A stretch of 64,000 bases of DNA from Polyangiaceae bacterium (lineage in GTDB: Bacteria; Myxococcota_A; Polyangia; Polyangiales; Polyangiaceae), in contig JADJRH010000011.1 of assembly GCA_016712345.1 (NCBI GenBank), positions 4,774,001 to 4,838,000 of the forward strand. The letters run 5' to 3'. This document shows, piece by piece, positions 28,242-37,456 of the stretch. Each line of letters begins with the position of its first letter. Within the stretch, counting starts at the first letter, position 1. Below the pieces are notes generated by a model. That model did no database searches and was not told the origin of the DNA. It saw only the letters and a program-made list of their open reading frames with translations. A program made the translations under genes and the position numbers.

Positions 28242-28307
28242 GTGGCTGGGTTGCGAGTTCGCCCCGCTGCTTGACAGCCGTGCCCAAGACATGCCTTACT
28301 ATTGGGC

Positions 28308-29648
28308 ATGCCGACCATCCCCCTTCATGAAATGCGCGATTTTGTGGCGCGCTGCGCCCCGGATCGGGCGTTGTGGCCGGACGACCCTTTGTATGTGGGG
28401 CTCGATTCAGAAGCAGCTCTGCGCGGACAAGGCAGGAGCTGCATTGATGCGCTTGAACACACCATTCTTTTCAGCGACCCATCGCGCCCAACCTGTCAGC
28501 TTTTTACAGGTTTTCTTGGGAGTGGTAAAACCACAGAATTGAGGCGTTTGCGCGCAAAACTTGAAGCCAATCGAGAACTGCCAACCACGGCGATCCTGAT
28601 TGACTTTGAAGAGTACATTAACCCTCTCGCACCAATTACCATTACGGATGTATTGAGGGTGCTCGCCTACGCATTGGATAGGGAAGCGACGCGGGCCGAA
28701 AAAAAAGACCCCGATGCTCATCCGGGTTACCTGAAACGTTTGTTCGAGTTTTTGGCCCAGACAGAAGTGTCCATCAAAAATATCGGGTTTGCCCAGTACG
28801 GTGCATCTCTGATGTTGGAACTGAAAAACAACCCCACCTTTAGACAACACGCTGAAAATGCGCTCGCTTTGCGATTTCAGGCGTTTGCACAAGAAGCCAC
28901 GGAAACCATGGCCGCGGCAATTGGGCGCATTCGGAAAGCTACCCAATCTACCCAAGTGGTGGTGCTGGCGGATGGTCTGGAAAAAATTCGACCCATGAGG
29001 GAAGACGACAGGGCTCAAATCGACGCAAGCGTGGAGATGTTGTACGTGCAAAACGCGGCGTGGTTGCGTATTCCCTGCCACACGATTTACACGTTTCCTT
29101 TGTGGCTGCGGTTTCGATCTTCACCCCTCGGGGGCTTGTATGACAGAGAGCCGCAGATCTTACCCATGGTGAAAACGGTAGAGCAAAGCGGGGCACCCTT
29201 TCGCGCCGGGCTGGACAAGTTGAGCGAGTTGGTGGCTCGGCGAGTAGATGTACACAAAATTTTCGGCGACTCTGAGCGGCTCCTTCCATTGCTGGAGGCA
29301 TCCGGGGGCTACCCTCGAGATCTGCTGCGGATGGTGAGGGAGTTGTTGTTCACCGCGCCGGACTTTCCCGTTCGGATGGAGGATGTGGAACGCGTGATCG
29401 AAGTCACCGCCGAGACGTACGCTCAAAATGTCCGATCGCCGGATGTGGATCTTCTCGCAGAAATCGCGGCCTCCCATTCTCTCCCCGAGGGGGATGATTC
29501 GCGCTTGGCTCATTTTGGTCGGCTTTTGGAGCGCTTTTTGTTACTTGGGTACCGGAACGGAAGAGAATGGTATGACCTCCATCCGTTGGTGAAGCGAGCC
29601 CCCGCCTTGCAAAAGCGGCTGAGTCCAAAGCGGGAAGATGCGACGTGA
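28308..29648 (+). CDS. P-loop ATPase (STAND-like), first gene of an ATPase/TPR pair
   Basis: Walker A is GFLGSGKTTELRRL near residue 70, and a Walker-B-like VVVLADGLEK lies near 225. The middle contains a long helical segment and a C-terminal winged-helix-like region ending LHPLVKRAPAL. The architecture is that of a stand-alone NTPase similar to the NACHT/AAA-type ATPases of signalling proteins, without an attached effector domain. The 3' end overlaps the next gene by 4 bp (GTGA), so the two are translationally coupled. TTG 28302 is an alternative start. Confidence 0.7.
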   Translation: MPTIPLHEMRDFVARCAPDRALWPDDPLYVGLDSEAALRGQGRSCIDALEHTILFSDPSRPTCQLFTGFLGSGKTTELRRLRAKLEANRELPTTAILIDFEEYINPLAPITITDVLRVLAYALDREATRAEKKDPDAHPGYLKRLFEFLAQTEVSIKNIGFAQYGASLMLELKNNPTFRQHAENALALRFQAFAQEATETMAAAIGRIRKATQSTQVVVLADGLEKIRPMREDDRAQIDASVEMLYVQNAAWLRIPCHTIYTFPLWLRFRSSPLGGLYDREPQILPMVKTVEQSGAPFRAGLDKLSELVARRVDVHKIFGDSERLLPLLEASGGYPRDLLRMVRELLFTAPDFPVRMEDVERVIEVTAETYAQNVRSPDVDLLAEIAASHSLPEGDDSRLAHFGRLLERFLLLGYRNGREWYDLHPLVKRAPALQKRLSPKREDAT

Positions 29649-30829
29649 CAGGCACGGGAGAACCATCCCATTTGACAACCACGGAAGAGCGATTTTCCGC
29701 GGCATTCAGTGATACTCGCCGGGTCATTGACCTTTCTCAAGGGTTTGTCCTTTTTCCCATTCAGGTGCCGGGGCCGGATCTGGCGAGGGCGCTTTCAGAT
29801 TGGCTCCACAAAAATGGATGCCACGTTCACGTGATTGACCCGCAGAGTGCCGATGAATGGGCCGCTCTTGCGCTTGTTCTCCACAGCCTGAAGGTAGCGA
29901 ACAATGGCGCTGTAGTCGTGATCGGAACGCGCGACCTGACTGCGGCGCTGGATCGGGGGCTCCACTTGGTAAACCAAAGCCGCGATACGATCGCCAAACA
30001 ATTGGGTCGACCGCTGCTTTGGTGTGGACCGAGGTCGTTCTTGGAAAGGACAATGGATGAAGCGCCGGACTTCTGGTCGATCCGGTCTGTGGAGCGCATT
30101 TTTCGCCCCAACAATCCTGAAGAAGTGGGCTGGGCGCCGGCACCTGAAAAAGAAGAACTTGCTACGGAAAATGCCGAAAGCGAGTTTTCTTTGGACAATA
30201 GCCCCGGCGATGCTCCCTTTCAGGATCGTGTAAACCTGATTCAGGAGGCCTTGTCTACCCATCCGGTAGAAGGGGTGGTTCTCGCACGGGCGGCATTGGA
30301 CGAGGCGCTTCGGGGTGAAAGGCTCGGCGAAGTTGTCACTTTGCTCCGGCTCCCACAACTGGCCGAGTTGAGCCAACAGCCTACCGTTCTGACCCGAGAC
30401 TTGGCGTTGACGGTGGCAAAAGCAAACCTGAAAATGGGTCAACCCCAAGAGGCTCTGACGGTGGCCGGCGCACTTTTGGTAGACCCGTCGGTGTCTCCCT
30501 TGCAGGCGACTTCCGCGCGGCTGGTAAGGGGTGAAGCGCTCGCGTCCCTGGGTCAACGTTCGGCGGCATTGGATGAATTTCAAAAAGCGGAAGAGCAGGC
30601 GGCGCAGCAAGGGGATGTTTCAACCCAGGCGTGGGCGCAAATTGGGCTAGGCAAGGTGACTTTGCACCTGACGCCGCTGGATGATACTGCGATTGAGATG
30701 CTTGAACGGGCCAACGTTCTGGCAGCACAAGTGGATGATGCCACGTTGAAGCGGGAAGCGAAATCCGCGCTGGCGGATGCGTATTCAAAGCTGTTTGATG
30801 AGCGGCGAGCAAAGCTGTTGCGCATGTAG
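29645..30829 (+). CDS. TPR protein with an N-terminal STAND-associated domain
   Basis: GTG 29645 overlaps the preceding ATPase stop. Residues ~30-160 contain GAVVVIGTRDLTAALDRGLHLVNQSRDTIAKQLGRPLLWCGPRSFLERTMDEAPDFWSIRS; the PL-W-GP/AP-DFWS-R pattern recurs in N-terminal domains of STAND NTPases and their TPR partners. The C-terminal half is a set of TPR-like helices (LVRGEALASLGQRSAALDEFQKAEEQAAQQGD, AWAQIGLGKV). Paired with the upstream ATPase it looks like a signalling NTPase split into two genes. A conflict or regulatory role is inferred. Confidence 0.6.
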   Translation: MTGTGEPSHLTTTEERFSAAFSDTRRVIDLSQGFVLFPIQVPGPDLARALSDWLHKNGCHVHVIDPQSADEWAALALVLHSLKVANNGAVVVIGTRDLTAALDRGLHLVNQSRDTIAKQLGRPLLWCGPRSFLERTMDEAPDFWSIRSVERIFRPNNPEEVGWAPAPEKEELATENAESEFSLDNSPGDAPFQDRVNLIQEALSTHPVEGVVLARAALDEALRGERLGEVVTLLRLPQLAELSQQPTVLTRDLALTVAKANLKMGQPQEALTVAGALLVDPSVSPLQATSARLVRGEALASLGQRSAALDEFQKAEEQAAQQGDVSTQAWAQIGLGKVTLHLTPLDDTAIEMLERANVLAAQVDDATLKREAKSALADAYSKLFDERRAKLLRM

Positions 30830-30964
30830 CCGTTGTGGCTTGGGAGGCGACAAGAAGGGGTAGAAACGAGGCGCACGAGGCGACAGCGAGGCGCCTTTTG
30901 TTGGGATTTTGCGAAAAAGCCGGCCGGCATAGCGGGTGCTCTTCGGGGTTGCCGAGGAGCCACC

Positions 30965-31828
30965 ATGAGCCGAGCATTTGTACCCATGGCCGAGCGTGAG
31001 CGAGCTGCGTTTCAGGACCACTATTTGAGGTATCTGAAGGAGCGAGATGGGCACGCCGATTTGAAGACTCGCACGTTTGAGCGGAGGGAAGCCTTTTTTG
31101 CCGAGGTGACCGCAGCCAAGGCGAGCGGGAAGTCGCCGATTGACGCGGAAGCGTTTGCTCGGAATCTGGGCCGGTGTGAACCTGAACCGGGCTTAAACGA
31201 TGCCACGCTTTGGGCGCTTGCGGTGGCCAAGGGCAATCGAGCGGAGCGAATGGGGGTGGAGACGAAACTGGCGGCAAAAGGCTTTGAGAAGGCGGGTGAT
31301 GACGATCCATTGACGTACGTGGAAATTCAGGAAATCTACCATACGCGGCAACTGCTTCACGTGCTGCGGCTCGTGGGTGTACCGTGCGAAATTGGACTGC
31401 CTGTTGGGTCGATCACGCGGACTGGAATTAAGTTTATGGCGCGCGCTCCTCGGCCGATGTTGGAGGTGTTGGCGCTGGGGTTTGAGGTGGTGGGTGTGTC
31501 GGCTTTTGCGCTCTTGCGGGCGGAGGCGAGTCGGCTTTTTTCAGGCGATCCTAACATTGGGTTGATTGATAAACTGTTCGCTCAGATTTTGGTGGATGAG
31601 GTGGGGCACGTAGAATTTTTGAGGAGTCGAATGGGACGGAGGCGGTTGGCTTTGTCGCGCGCGCTTGTGCCGTTTGCAAAGCGATCTCTTTTTGATGACA
31701 ACCGGGAGATGCGGATGCTCTTGGAGCGGCACGGTGGGCTTGCAAACGTGGAGCAGACCGATGTGCACGGGTTTGTGGCGAATGAGCCGGATCGCCTTCG
31801 AATGCCCGGCCCGGCGCAGCGTGGGTAA
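30965..31828 (+). CDS. Ferritin-like (putative di-iron) protein
   Basis: ATG 30965 follows an AGGAG site; an upstream start would add unrelated Arg-rich sequence. The 287-residue protein is helical with two ExxH motifs: EIQEIYHTRQL and DEVGHVEFLRSR. This fits a ferritin-like di-iron carboxylate fold, although the other two acidic ligands cannot be assigned with certainty. It lies 44 bp upstream of a glycosyltransferase gene, so an oxygenase or oxidase acting on a lipid or natural-product substrate is possible. Confidence 0.5.
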   Translation: MSRAFVPMAERERAAFQDHYLRYLKERDGHADLKTRTFERREAFFAEVTAAKASGKSPIDAEAFARNLGRCEPEPGLNDATLWALAVAKGNRAERMGVETKLAAKGFEKAGDDDPLTYVEIQEIYHTRQLLHVLRLVGVPCEIGLPVGSITRTGIKFMARAPRPMLEVLALGFEVVGVSAFALLRAEASRLFSGDPNIGLIDKLFAQILVDEVGHVEFLRSRMGRRRLALSRALVPFAKRSLFDDNREMRMLLERHGGLANVEQTDVHGFVANEPDRLRMPGPAQRG

Positions 31829-31872
31829 GGCCTACTCGGCGGGGAGTCTACCCACTTGGAACGGAGGTCAAC

Positions 31873-33171
31873 ATGAAGGTCACTTTGGTTACGGTGGGCT
31901 CGCGGGGAGATACGGAGCCTTATGTGGCGCTGGGCGCGGCGCTGAAGCGCGCGGGGCATACCGTTCGAGTGGCGGCGTGTGAACCGTTTCGAGAGTATGT
32001 CCGATCGCACGGTCTACCCTTCGCGGCGCTCGGTGGGGATATCAAAGCGATTGTGGGGGATGAGGGCCGGGCGGCCCTTCTCGGCGCGGCGACCAATCCC
32101 ATCAACGCCGGTCAGGCGTTGCGAAAATATGTGGGTCCGCTTGTGGAAGAGGCGCATGGTCGATTGGTGAGCGCTGTGTCCGGTTCGGACGTTGTGATTG
32201 GTCAAATGCTCGTTCCAGGTGCTTCGGCCTGCGCGGAGAGCAAGGGGATGTTGTACTTGGAAGCGGCGTATGTTCCGGCGTTGCCAACGCGGGAGTTTGC
32301 CAATCCGGGAGCGCCGCCCAACACGCGGCCGGGGGTGGTAAGTTATGCAACCCACTTGATTGCCGAGCAGGTGTTTTGGCAAGCGTTTCGTCCGTTGGTA
32401 AACGCCTTTCGAGAGCGCGAGTTGGGTCTGGGAAAAGCGCCGTTTTGGGGCGCACCGATGTTTCAAACGAGCCGGCGACCGCCGATGTTGTTTGCGGTGA
32501 GTCCAACGGTTGTAAAGCGGCCGTTGGACTGGCCTGAAACGGCTTTTATGAAAGGGTATTGGTTTTTGGAGCCACCCTTGGGTTGGGAACCTGACTCGCG
32601 GTTGGTTGACTTTTTGGGGAGTGGAAAGCCGCCTGTGTACATTGGGTTTGGCAGCATGACTGTGGAAGAACCTGAAAAGCTGACGCGCACGGTGATTGAA
32701 GCGGTGCGAAAAGCCGGGAAGCGGGCTGTGCTCTCCACGGGATGGGGCACGCTGAGTGAGGAAAAAGAAGGAGAAGATATCTTTTTCGTGAAAGATGTGC
32801 CGCACGGTTGGTTGTTTCCGCGGGTGGAAGCGGCCATTCATCACGGAGGGTCGGGAACAACGGCGGCGGCGTTTCGAGCCGGGATTGCGCAGATGGCGGT
32901 GCCGTTTTTGGCGGATCAACCGTTTTGGGGAGACAGGGTAGAAAAGTTGGGGGTGGGGCCGGCTCCTGTTGCGATTGGGAAGGTGACTGTGGAGAATCTG
33001 ACGCGGGGATTGGAGCGGTTGTCAGATGGGGCAGTGAAAGACAGGGCGCGGCGGGTAGGTGAAAAAATCAGGGCTGAACGAGGGGTGGAAGAGATGGTGG
33101 AGGTAGTGGAGAGGTTGGCGGACAAACACCGGGCTGGGAAGATGAGTGGGATGGGAAGGCGGCTGTTTTAA
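31873..33171 (+). CDS. UDP-glycosyltransferase (GT1/GT28-type, sterol-glucosyltransferase-like)
   Basis: ATG 31873 has GGAGGTCAAC before it. The N-terminal MKVTLVTVGSRGDTEPYVALGAALKRAGH and the nucleotide-sugar site VPHGWLFPRVEAAIHHGGSGTTAAAFRAGIAQMAVPFLADQPFWGDRV are typical of GT1 enzymes such as the sterol 3-beta-glucosyltransferase and macrolide or glycopeptide glycosyltransferase groups. The 432-residue length is normal. Its acceptor is unknown; the preceding ferritin-like gene may supply it. Confidence 0.88.
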   Translation: MKVTLVTVGSRGDTEPYVALGAALKRAGHTVRVAACEPFREYVRSHGLPFAALGGDIKAIVGDEGRAALLGAATNPINAGQALRKYVGPLVEEAHGRLVSAVSGSDVVIGQMLVPGASACAESKGMLYLEAAYVPALPTREFANPGAPPNTRPGVVSYATHLIAEQVFWQAFRPLVNAFRERELGLGKAPFWGAPMFQTSRRPPMLFAVSPTVVKRPLDWPETAFMKGYWFLEPPLGWEPDSRLVDFLGSGKPPVYIGFGSMTVEEPEKLTRTVIEAVRKAGKRAVLSTGWGTLSEEKEGEDIFFVKDVPHGWLFPRVEAAIHHGGSGTTAAAFRAGIAQMAVPFLADQPFWGDRVEKLGVGPAPVAIGKVTVENLTRGLERLSDGAVKDRARRVGEKIRAERGVEEMVEVVERLADKHRAGKMSGMGRRLF

Positions 33172-33175
33172 AACA

Positions 33176-34033
33176 TCATGGAGCTTTGCGGGGATCCCAG
33201 CCGGTGACAAGACCTTCTTCAAACGAATCTAACGTGGCAATGTGCTCTTCAGAAAGGTGGAATTGGAGGGCCTGAAAGTTTTCGGCCAAGCGTTCAGGTC
33301 GGGTGGATTTGGGGAGCACGACAAGCCGCTTTTGAATGCCCCATCGAATGAGCACTTGGGCCGGTGATTTGCCGACATCGGCAGCAATGCGAACGAGGCC
33401 CGGATGGGTGAGGCGCGCTCCTTTGGTGAGGGGACTGTACGCCTCAACAACAATGCCGTCTTCGTTGCAAAGCGTACACACGTCCCGCTGTTGGAGGTAA
33501 GGGCTGAGTTCTACCTGATTGACGCTCGGCGGTTGTGTACAGTGGGCAAGCAGTTCTCGCAGGTGGTGAGGCATAAAGTTGGAAACGCCGATCGCGCGCG
33601 CTCGCCCTTCTTTTTGCAGCTTTTCGAGCGCACGCCACGATTGGAGCCGTTTTTGGGGAACGGGCCAGTGGAGTAGAAGAAGGTCGACATAGTCAAATCG
33701 CATGCGAGCGAGCGAGCCGTCAAACGCGCGAAGGGTTTGATCGTAGCCTTGGTCGTCGTTCCAGATTTTGGTGGTTACAAACACGTCGCCGCGAACAACA
33801 CCCGACTCTCGAATGCCCTCGGCCACATCGGCCTCGTTGCCGTACACGCGAGCTGTGTCGATATGCCGATAACCGCAGGCGATGGCGTCGCGCACAACGC
33901 GGCGCGTTTCTGCGCCCGACGGCGTTCTGAATACGCCCAAGCCGAGTTGAGGGATGGTCACACCGTTGCGAAGAGAGAGGGTAGGTTGTTGAGCGGCCGA
34001 AGTGGTAGGACCGGTGGTGGCAACGGTGTTCAT
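33176..34033 (-). CDS. Aldo/keto reductase
   Basis: ATG 34033 is preceded by AGGAG. The 285-residue protein has the AKR signatures: GYRHIDTARVYGNE with catalytic Asp and Tyr, VTTKIW with Lys, LLLLHWP with His, GVSNFMPHHL, and the NADPH-binding RWGIQKRLVVLPKSTRPERLAEN. It is predicted to be a cytoplasmic NADPH-dependent carbonyl reductase. It lies 34 bp downstream of an NADP-binding oxidoreductase gene on the same strand, forming a small redox operon. Confidence 0.9.
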   Translation of the reverse strand: MNTVATTGPTTSAAQQPTLSLRNGVTIPQLGLGVFRTPSGAETRRVVRDAIACGYRHIDTARVYGNEADVAEGIRESGVVRGDVFVTTKIWNDDQGYDQTLRAFDGSLARMRFDYVDLLLLHWPVPQKRLQSWRALEKLQKEGRARAIGVSNFMPHHLRELLAHCTQPPSVNQVELSPYLQQRDVCTLCNEDGIVVEAYSPLTKGARLTHPGLVRIAADVGKSPAQVLIRWGIQKRLVVLPKSTRPERLAENFQALQFHLSEEHIATLDSFEEGLVTGWDPRKAP

Positions 34034-34067
34034 TGGTAGATTCTCCTGAGAGGTTTGGGATGATACC

Positions 34068-34703
34068 TCAGCGACGGAGGGCGGCCCAGACAATATTGGG
34101 TGAGTGGCCTCCGGCGCGCACCATGCGTACCCAGAGAAGTGTCATGTGTTCGAGGTGGAGGGCTTGTACCAACCCGCCCACATCCACAGGTTCAAAGCCG
34201 CAGTCGGCGATGAGTTTGGAAACGCTTTCTTTGGCGGAGCGGTCTTCGCCGCAAAAGAGCATTGCAGGCTTCACTGTGTACGCAGGGTAGACCGGGTTTT
34301 CAAAGTTTTCGAAGCCGTAGATGGTGAAGGCTTTTACAACATGGGCTTTGGGAACCAGCGATTGGATGAATTCACTCCCCGAGCGTTGACTGCTCAGGCC
34401 GTGGGTGAGGCGCGGGCCCACAGGGTTTGTACAGTCAACAAGAATTTTGTTTGCCAAGGCGTCGCCGAGGGAGGTTAACAAAGCCTCATTGGCGGCAAAG
34501 GGAGTGGCAAGAAACACCACTTCAGCTGCGTTTACGGCGTCAGCCAAGGGGCGAGCCGAGAGGCGTTGAGAACGGGCGAGCGCGGCCGCGATGCTGGAGG
34601 AGCCGTCTTTTGCCTGGGCGAGCACCACGTTGTGACCGGCTTCGGCGAGATGCGCGGCAAGCGGCGCTCCAACGTTGCCGGCACCGATAAATGCGATGTT
34701 CAT
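34068..34703 (-). CDS. NADPH-dependent F420-type reductase family protein
   Basis: ATG 34703 follows AAGGAAG with ideal spacing. The N-terminal MNIAFIGAGNVGAPLAAHLAEAGHNVVLA is a Rossmann fold. ATPFAANEALLTSLGDALANKILVDCTNP and VVKAFTIYGFENFENP match the NADP oxidoreductase/coenzyme-F420-dependent (NPD-like) family. The 211-residue length is typical. No F420 synthesis genes are visible here, so NADP is the likely cofactor. It is the first gene of an operon with the aldo/keto reductase. Confidence 0.85.
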   Translation of the reverse strand: MNIAFIGAGNVGAPLAAHLAEAGHNVVLAQAKDGSSSIAAALARSQRLSARPLADAVNAAEVVFLATPFAANEALLTSLGDALANKILVDCTNPVGPRLTHGLSSQRSGSEFIQSLVPKAHVVKAFTIYGFENFENPVYPAYTVKPAMLFCGEDRSAKESVSKLIADCGFEPVDVGGLVQALHLEHMTLLWVRMVRAGGHSPNIVWAALRR

Positions 34704-34810
34704 TGGTCTTCCTTTGGATGGGTAGATTTGGGGAGGAAACTTGAGATGGCCAAGGGCGGATGAGTATCGAGCAAGCAAAGAGCGGAGACAATGGGATAGA
34801 ACTGAATTGA

Positions 34811-34831
34811 ATGTTGCATCGGGTGCAACAT
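34811..34831. promoter_or_regulatory. Perfect palindrome upstream of the redox operon (candidate operator)
   Basis: ATGTTGCA, five bases, then TGCAACAT forms an 8-bp perfect inverted repeat. It lies about 110 bp upstream of the ATG at 34703, where a promoter for that operon is expected. The size and symmetry suit a dimeric repressor operator; an RNA hairpin is the alternative. Confidence 0.4.
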
Positions 34832-34846
34832 TGGTTGACCACGAGC

Positions 34847-34885
34847 AAAAGCCCCGCTTTCCAATCAAACCGCCGCGGGGCTTTT
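34847..34885. terminator. Strong bidirectional intrinsic terminator
   Basis: AAAAGCCCCGC at 34847-34857 pairs with GCGGGGCTTTT at 34875-34885, an 11-bp stem with A/T flanks giving a T-run in both directions. It sits 13 bp beyond the dabA stop on the minus strand, so it should end the dabBA transcript before the redox operon. Confidence 0.85.
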
Positions 34886-34897
34886 AAGGGGAACGGT

Positions 34898-37456
34898 TCA
34901 CTCGCGGGAACGAACAGCGTCACTGGAAACGCTCGACCCCGGATCGGAGCGTGGACTCCCTGCGTTTTCGGCTTGAACGCCGACCGGGTGCCAGCGTCCT
35001 GCCCGCAGGGCGTAAATGGCGCCCTCTTCGTCATCGAGTTGGAAAAGCGAGATCCAGCCGTTTTGGGCCAGCGCTCGAACGTTGGCGTGCTTTTGCACGA
35101 TGGCATCGATCGCGGAGCGAGGCGCTTCGATAAACACACTGAGCCTGAGCGGCGTGTGTACCCAACGCGTGCCATCGTGGAGAGATTGCATGGGTAGACC
35201 AATGCGAAGGTCGCCCCCGTTGCCTTCAAAAACGCCGATGTGACCACCAACAACGTTGTGCAATACCTTGTTGCCGCTGCCGTAGCGTTCGTTGTCGACG
35301 GTGGAGGCGTAATATTGGAAATTGATCCAATGGGTGACGAGCATGGGCGCCGTCATGATCAGCTCCAAAACGCCGAAGCCTTTGTCTTCTTGATGGCGAT
35401 ACTCGTGCAGAAATGCGCGGCCGTGAAGATTGAGGTGTTGGCAATGTTCCCGAGGCGCGACGATGAACGCGGCGTTGTTGGCGAGACCCCACTCAGGTCT
35501 GACTTGCGCCCAGTCGGTGGTGCGCGCCTGAACAATGCGCCCGAGCCGTGAGGGATCTTTTTCGTGAAGGCCCAACCGAGGGGCGCGCTCGGCTCGCGCG
35601 CGGGCACCCGCATCTTTGAGCCATGAACCGAGAGTGGCAATGTCGTCGCGATGGGAAGGTGGGAGTTCGTCGAGATCGAAGAACTCCACTTCGTCGGTGG
35701 TGGTGTTGTGAAGCGCCGCGACGAATTGGGTGGTCTCTGGAATTTCAATTCCCCGCTTTGTCAGGCCCTTTCGAACCTCGGGGTCATTGAGCAATGCCGC
35801 GGCAACGCGCGCATTGACCTCGCCTGTTTGGCCGCAACATGCACCGCAGTCGAGCCCCGCGGCGTGTGGGTTGTTGCGCGTTGCACTGCCATGTCCGGCG
35901 AGCATGACAACTCGCGCGAAGCGGTGAGTCAGGCTCATTCCACGGAGCATTCCGGCGGCAAGGTCGCAGCGCGCGTCGAAGTCGAGGGGCTGCCCTGTGA
36001 CCGATCCAATCAGCCGAGGTTTGCGCTGTGTATTGTTCGTGCGTGAAAGCCCGGCCTGGTCGACGCTTCGAACGCTTGAGAGGCCGAGGGCATCGCCCAC
36101 GAGCTTACCCAGGTAGGTGAGCCCGAGAGCTTCGACAAACGTGAAGGTGGAGAGCGCATCCGTTTTGAACGACTTCCAGTGGGTGCCTAGTTCGAGCGCG
36201 CGATCTCGTTGCGTTTCGGCCTCGGGCCCAAGTCCAATGTCTTGGGCGCGCAGCCTCGGTGCGAGGAGGCCGGGTAGTTGCGGTCTCGGGGTTGGCGCGC
36301 CGAGCGGTTGGTAGTCTAGCGGAACACCAAAGAAGCCGGCAAAGCCAAGCGTTTGAATCGAGGGCGCCGTGGCCTCAAGCGCGCGACGAAACACCTCCGA
36401 GCGCACGTCGATGCAGAATACAGCCTGAACCGATACTGTGGTGGGGCGTGCCGTTTCAAAGCCCGAGGGTAGCGTGCGCAACACCGGCGCTCGCCAGGCG
36501 ATCTCCATGGCCGTTTGAAGGAGCCAGTCATGCGGGCGGGCCGCCGCCGCAGCCGCGTCGATTTGTGCCCAACTCGCGAGTGCGCCCCTCCAGCGACGCG
36601 CAAGCCCATCGCCGCCGCTGCGGTACAACATCCACTCCCAGGCGAGTCGAATCGCAAGAAGCTCGGAGAGAGTGGTGTCGTCGGCTCCTTCAAGCCGGGC
36701 TGTCCAGCGTTGGTAAGCACACCAGGACGCCCAGCCATTTTGGTCGAGAAGCAGGCTCCAGAGGTAGCTTTCTTGTTCGTGGGGTGGAATATCGAGCGCC
36801 GCGAGCGCGGTGACCGTCAGGTCGCTGGCGGTCATGGGTAGATCGTGGGGATATTTGCTGTACCAATCCGCGCCCATGAGCAGCGACGGGCTGCGGTCTT
36901 TCTGGGCGTGTCGGCGCCAGCTCGCATAGAGCCCTCCCTCGCGACTGGGCTTGAGTTGGGCCTGCCCATTGTCGAAGTAAGCCGCGCAGAACTGGCTGAC
37001 GTTTTGGGTGATAAAACTTCGCCACGACATGTGGTGTATGAGGTCGCGGTCCGCATCGACGAGATCCACAACGCGGGCGCGGGTGGAGCGCGCCGGCTCG
37101 TCCTGTTGCAGCAGCGCGCGGAGGGCTGTGAGTGACATGTTTGAATGGCTCTCATCGATCGCGGCTTGGAGGTGCTCGTCGCGGAGACGCCCGTCGCGGT
37201 AGGCCTCGCTGTACCAGGCGCGAGGCATGAGCAACTGCGCACCTGAATGGGCCTGGAGCTTTGCAGCAACCTCCGAGACGGGTGTGTCGACCAAGCCCCA
37301 AAAGGGATTGACGGCGATGAACCTGTCGAGCGGCCATGCCGGGGCGATGCGTGCACACGCGCTCTCAATGGCTTCGTCGAGCCGGGGATTGAAAGGCGAT
37401 CCCACACCGGAAGATGTTTTGGGTGGATCCACGGCGGCGGCATTCAGGTGGCTCAT
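34898..37456 (-). CDS. dabA: DabA, inorganic-carbon transporter carbonic-anhydrase-like subunit (DUF2309)
   Basis: A full-length DUF2309 protein of 852 residues. Zinc-site residues matching the described DAB complex are visible: Cys348 and Asp350 in VFCIDVRSE, and His522 plus Cys537 or Cys540 in AGHGSATRNNPHAAGLDCGACCG. With DabB it forms a membrane complex that accumulates bicarbonate using the proton motive force (established for DAB systems). ATG 37456 overlaps the dabB stop by 4 bp (ATGA), so the two are coupled. A terminator follows at 34847. The presence of DAB suggests CO2 limitation or autotrophy-like needs. Confidence 0.93.
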   Translation of the reverse strand: MSHLNAAAVDPPKTSSGVGSPFNPRLDEAIESACARIAPAWPLDRFIAVNPFWGLVDTPVSEVAAKLQAHSGAQLLMPRAWYSEAYRDGRLRDEHLQAAIDESHSNMSLTALRALLQQDEPARSTRARVVDLVDADRDLIHHMSWRSFITQNVSQFCAAYFDNGQAQLKPSREGGLYASWRRHAQKDRSPSLLMGADWYSKYPHDLPMTASDLTVTALAALDIPPHEQESYLWSLLLDQNGWASWCAYQRWTARLEGADDTTLSELLAIRLAWEWMLYRSGGDGLARRWRGALASWAQIDAAAAAARPHDWLLQTAMEIAWRAPVLRTLPSGFETARPTTVSVQAVFCIDVRSEVFRRALEATAPSIQTLGFAGFFGVPLDYQPLGAPTPRPQLPGLLAPRLRAQDIGLGPEAETQRDRALELGTHWKSFKTDALSTFTFVEALGLTYLGKLVGDALGLSSVRSVDQAGLSRTNNTQRKPRLIGSVTGQPLDFDARCDLAAGMLRGMSLTHRFARVVMLAGHGSATRNNPHAAGLDCGACCGQTGEVNARVAAALLNDPEVRKGLTKRGIEIPETTQFVAALHNTTTDEVEFFDLDELPPSHRDDIATLGSWLKDAGARARAERAPRLGLHEKDPSRLGRIVQARTTDWAQVRPEWGLANNAAFIVAPREHCQHLNLHGRAFLHEYRHQEDKGFGVLELIMTAPMLVTHWINFQYYASTVDNERYGSGNKVLHNVVGGHIGVFEGNGGDLRIGLPMQSLHDGTRWVHTPLRLSVFIEAPRSAIDAIVQKHANVRALAQNGWISLFQLDDEEGAIYALRAGRWHPVGVQAENAGSPRSDPGSSVSSDAVRSRE

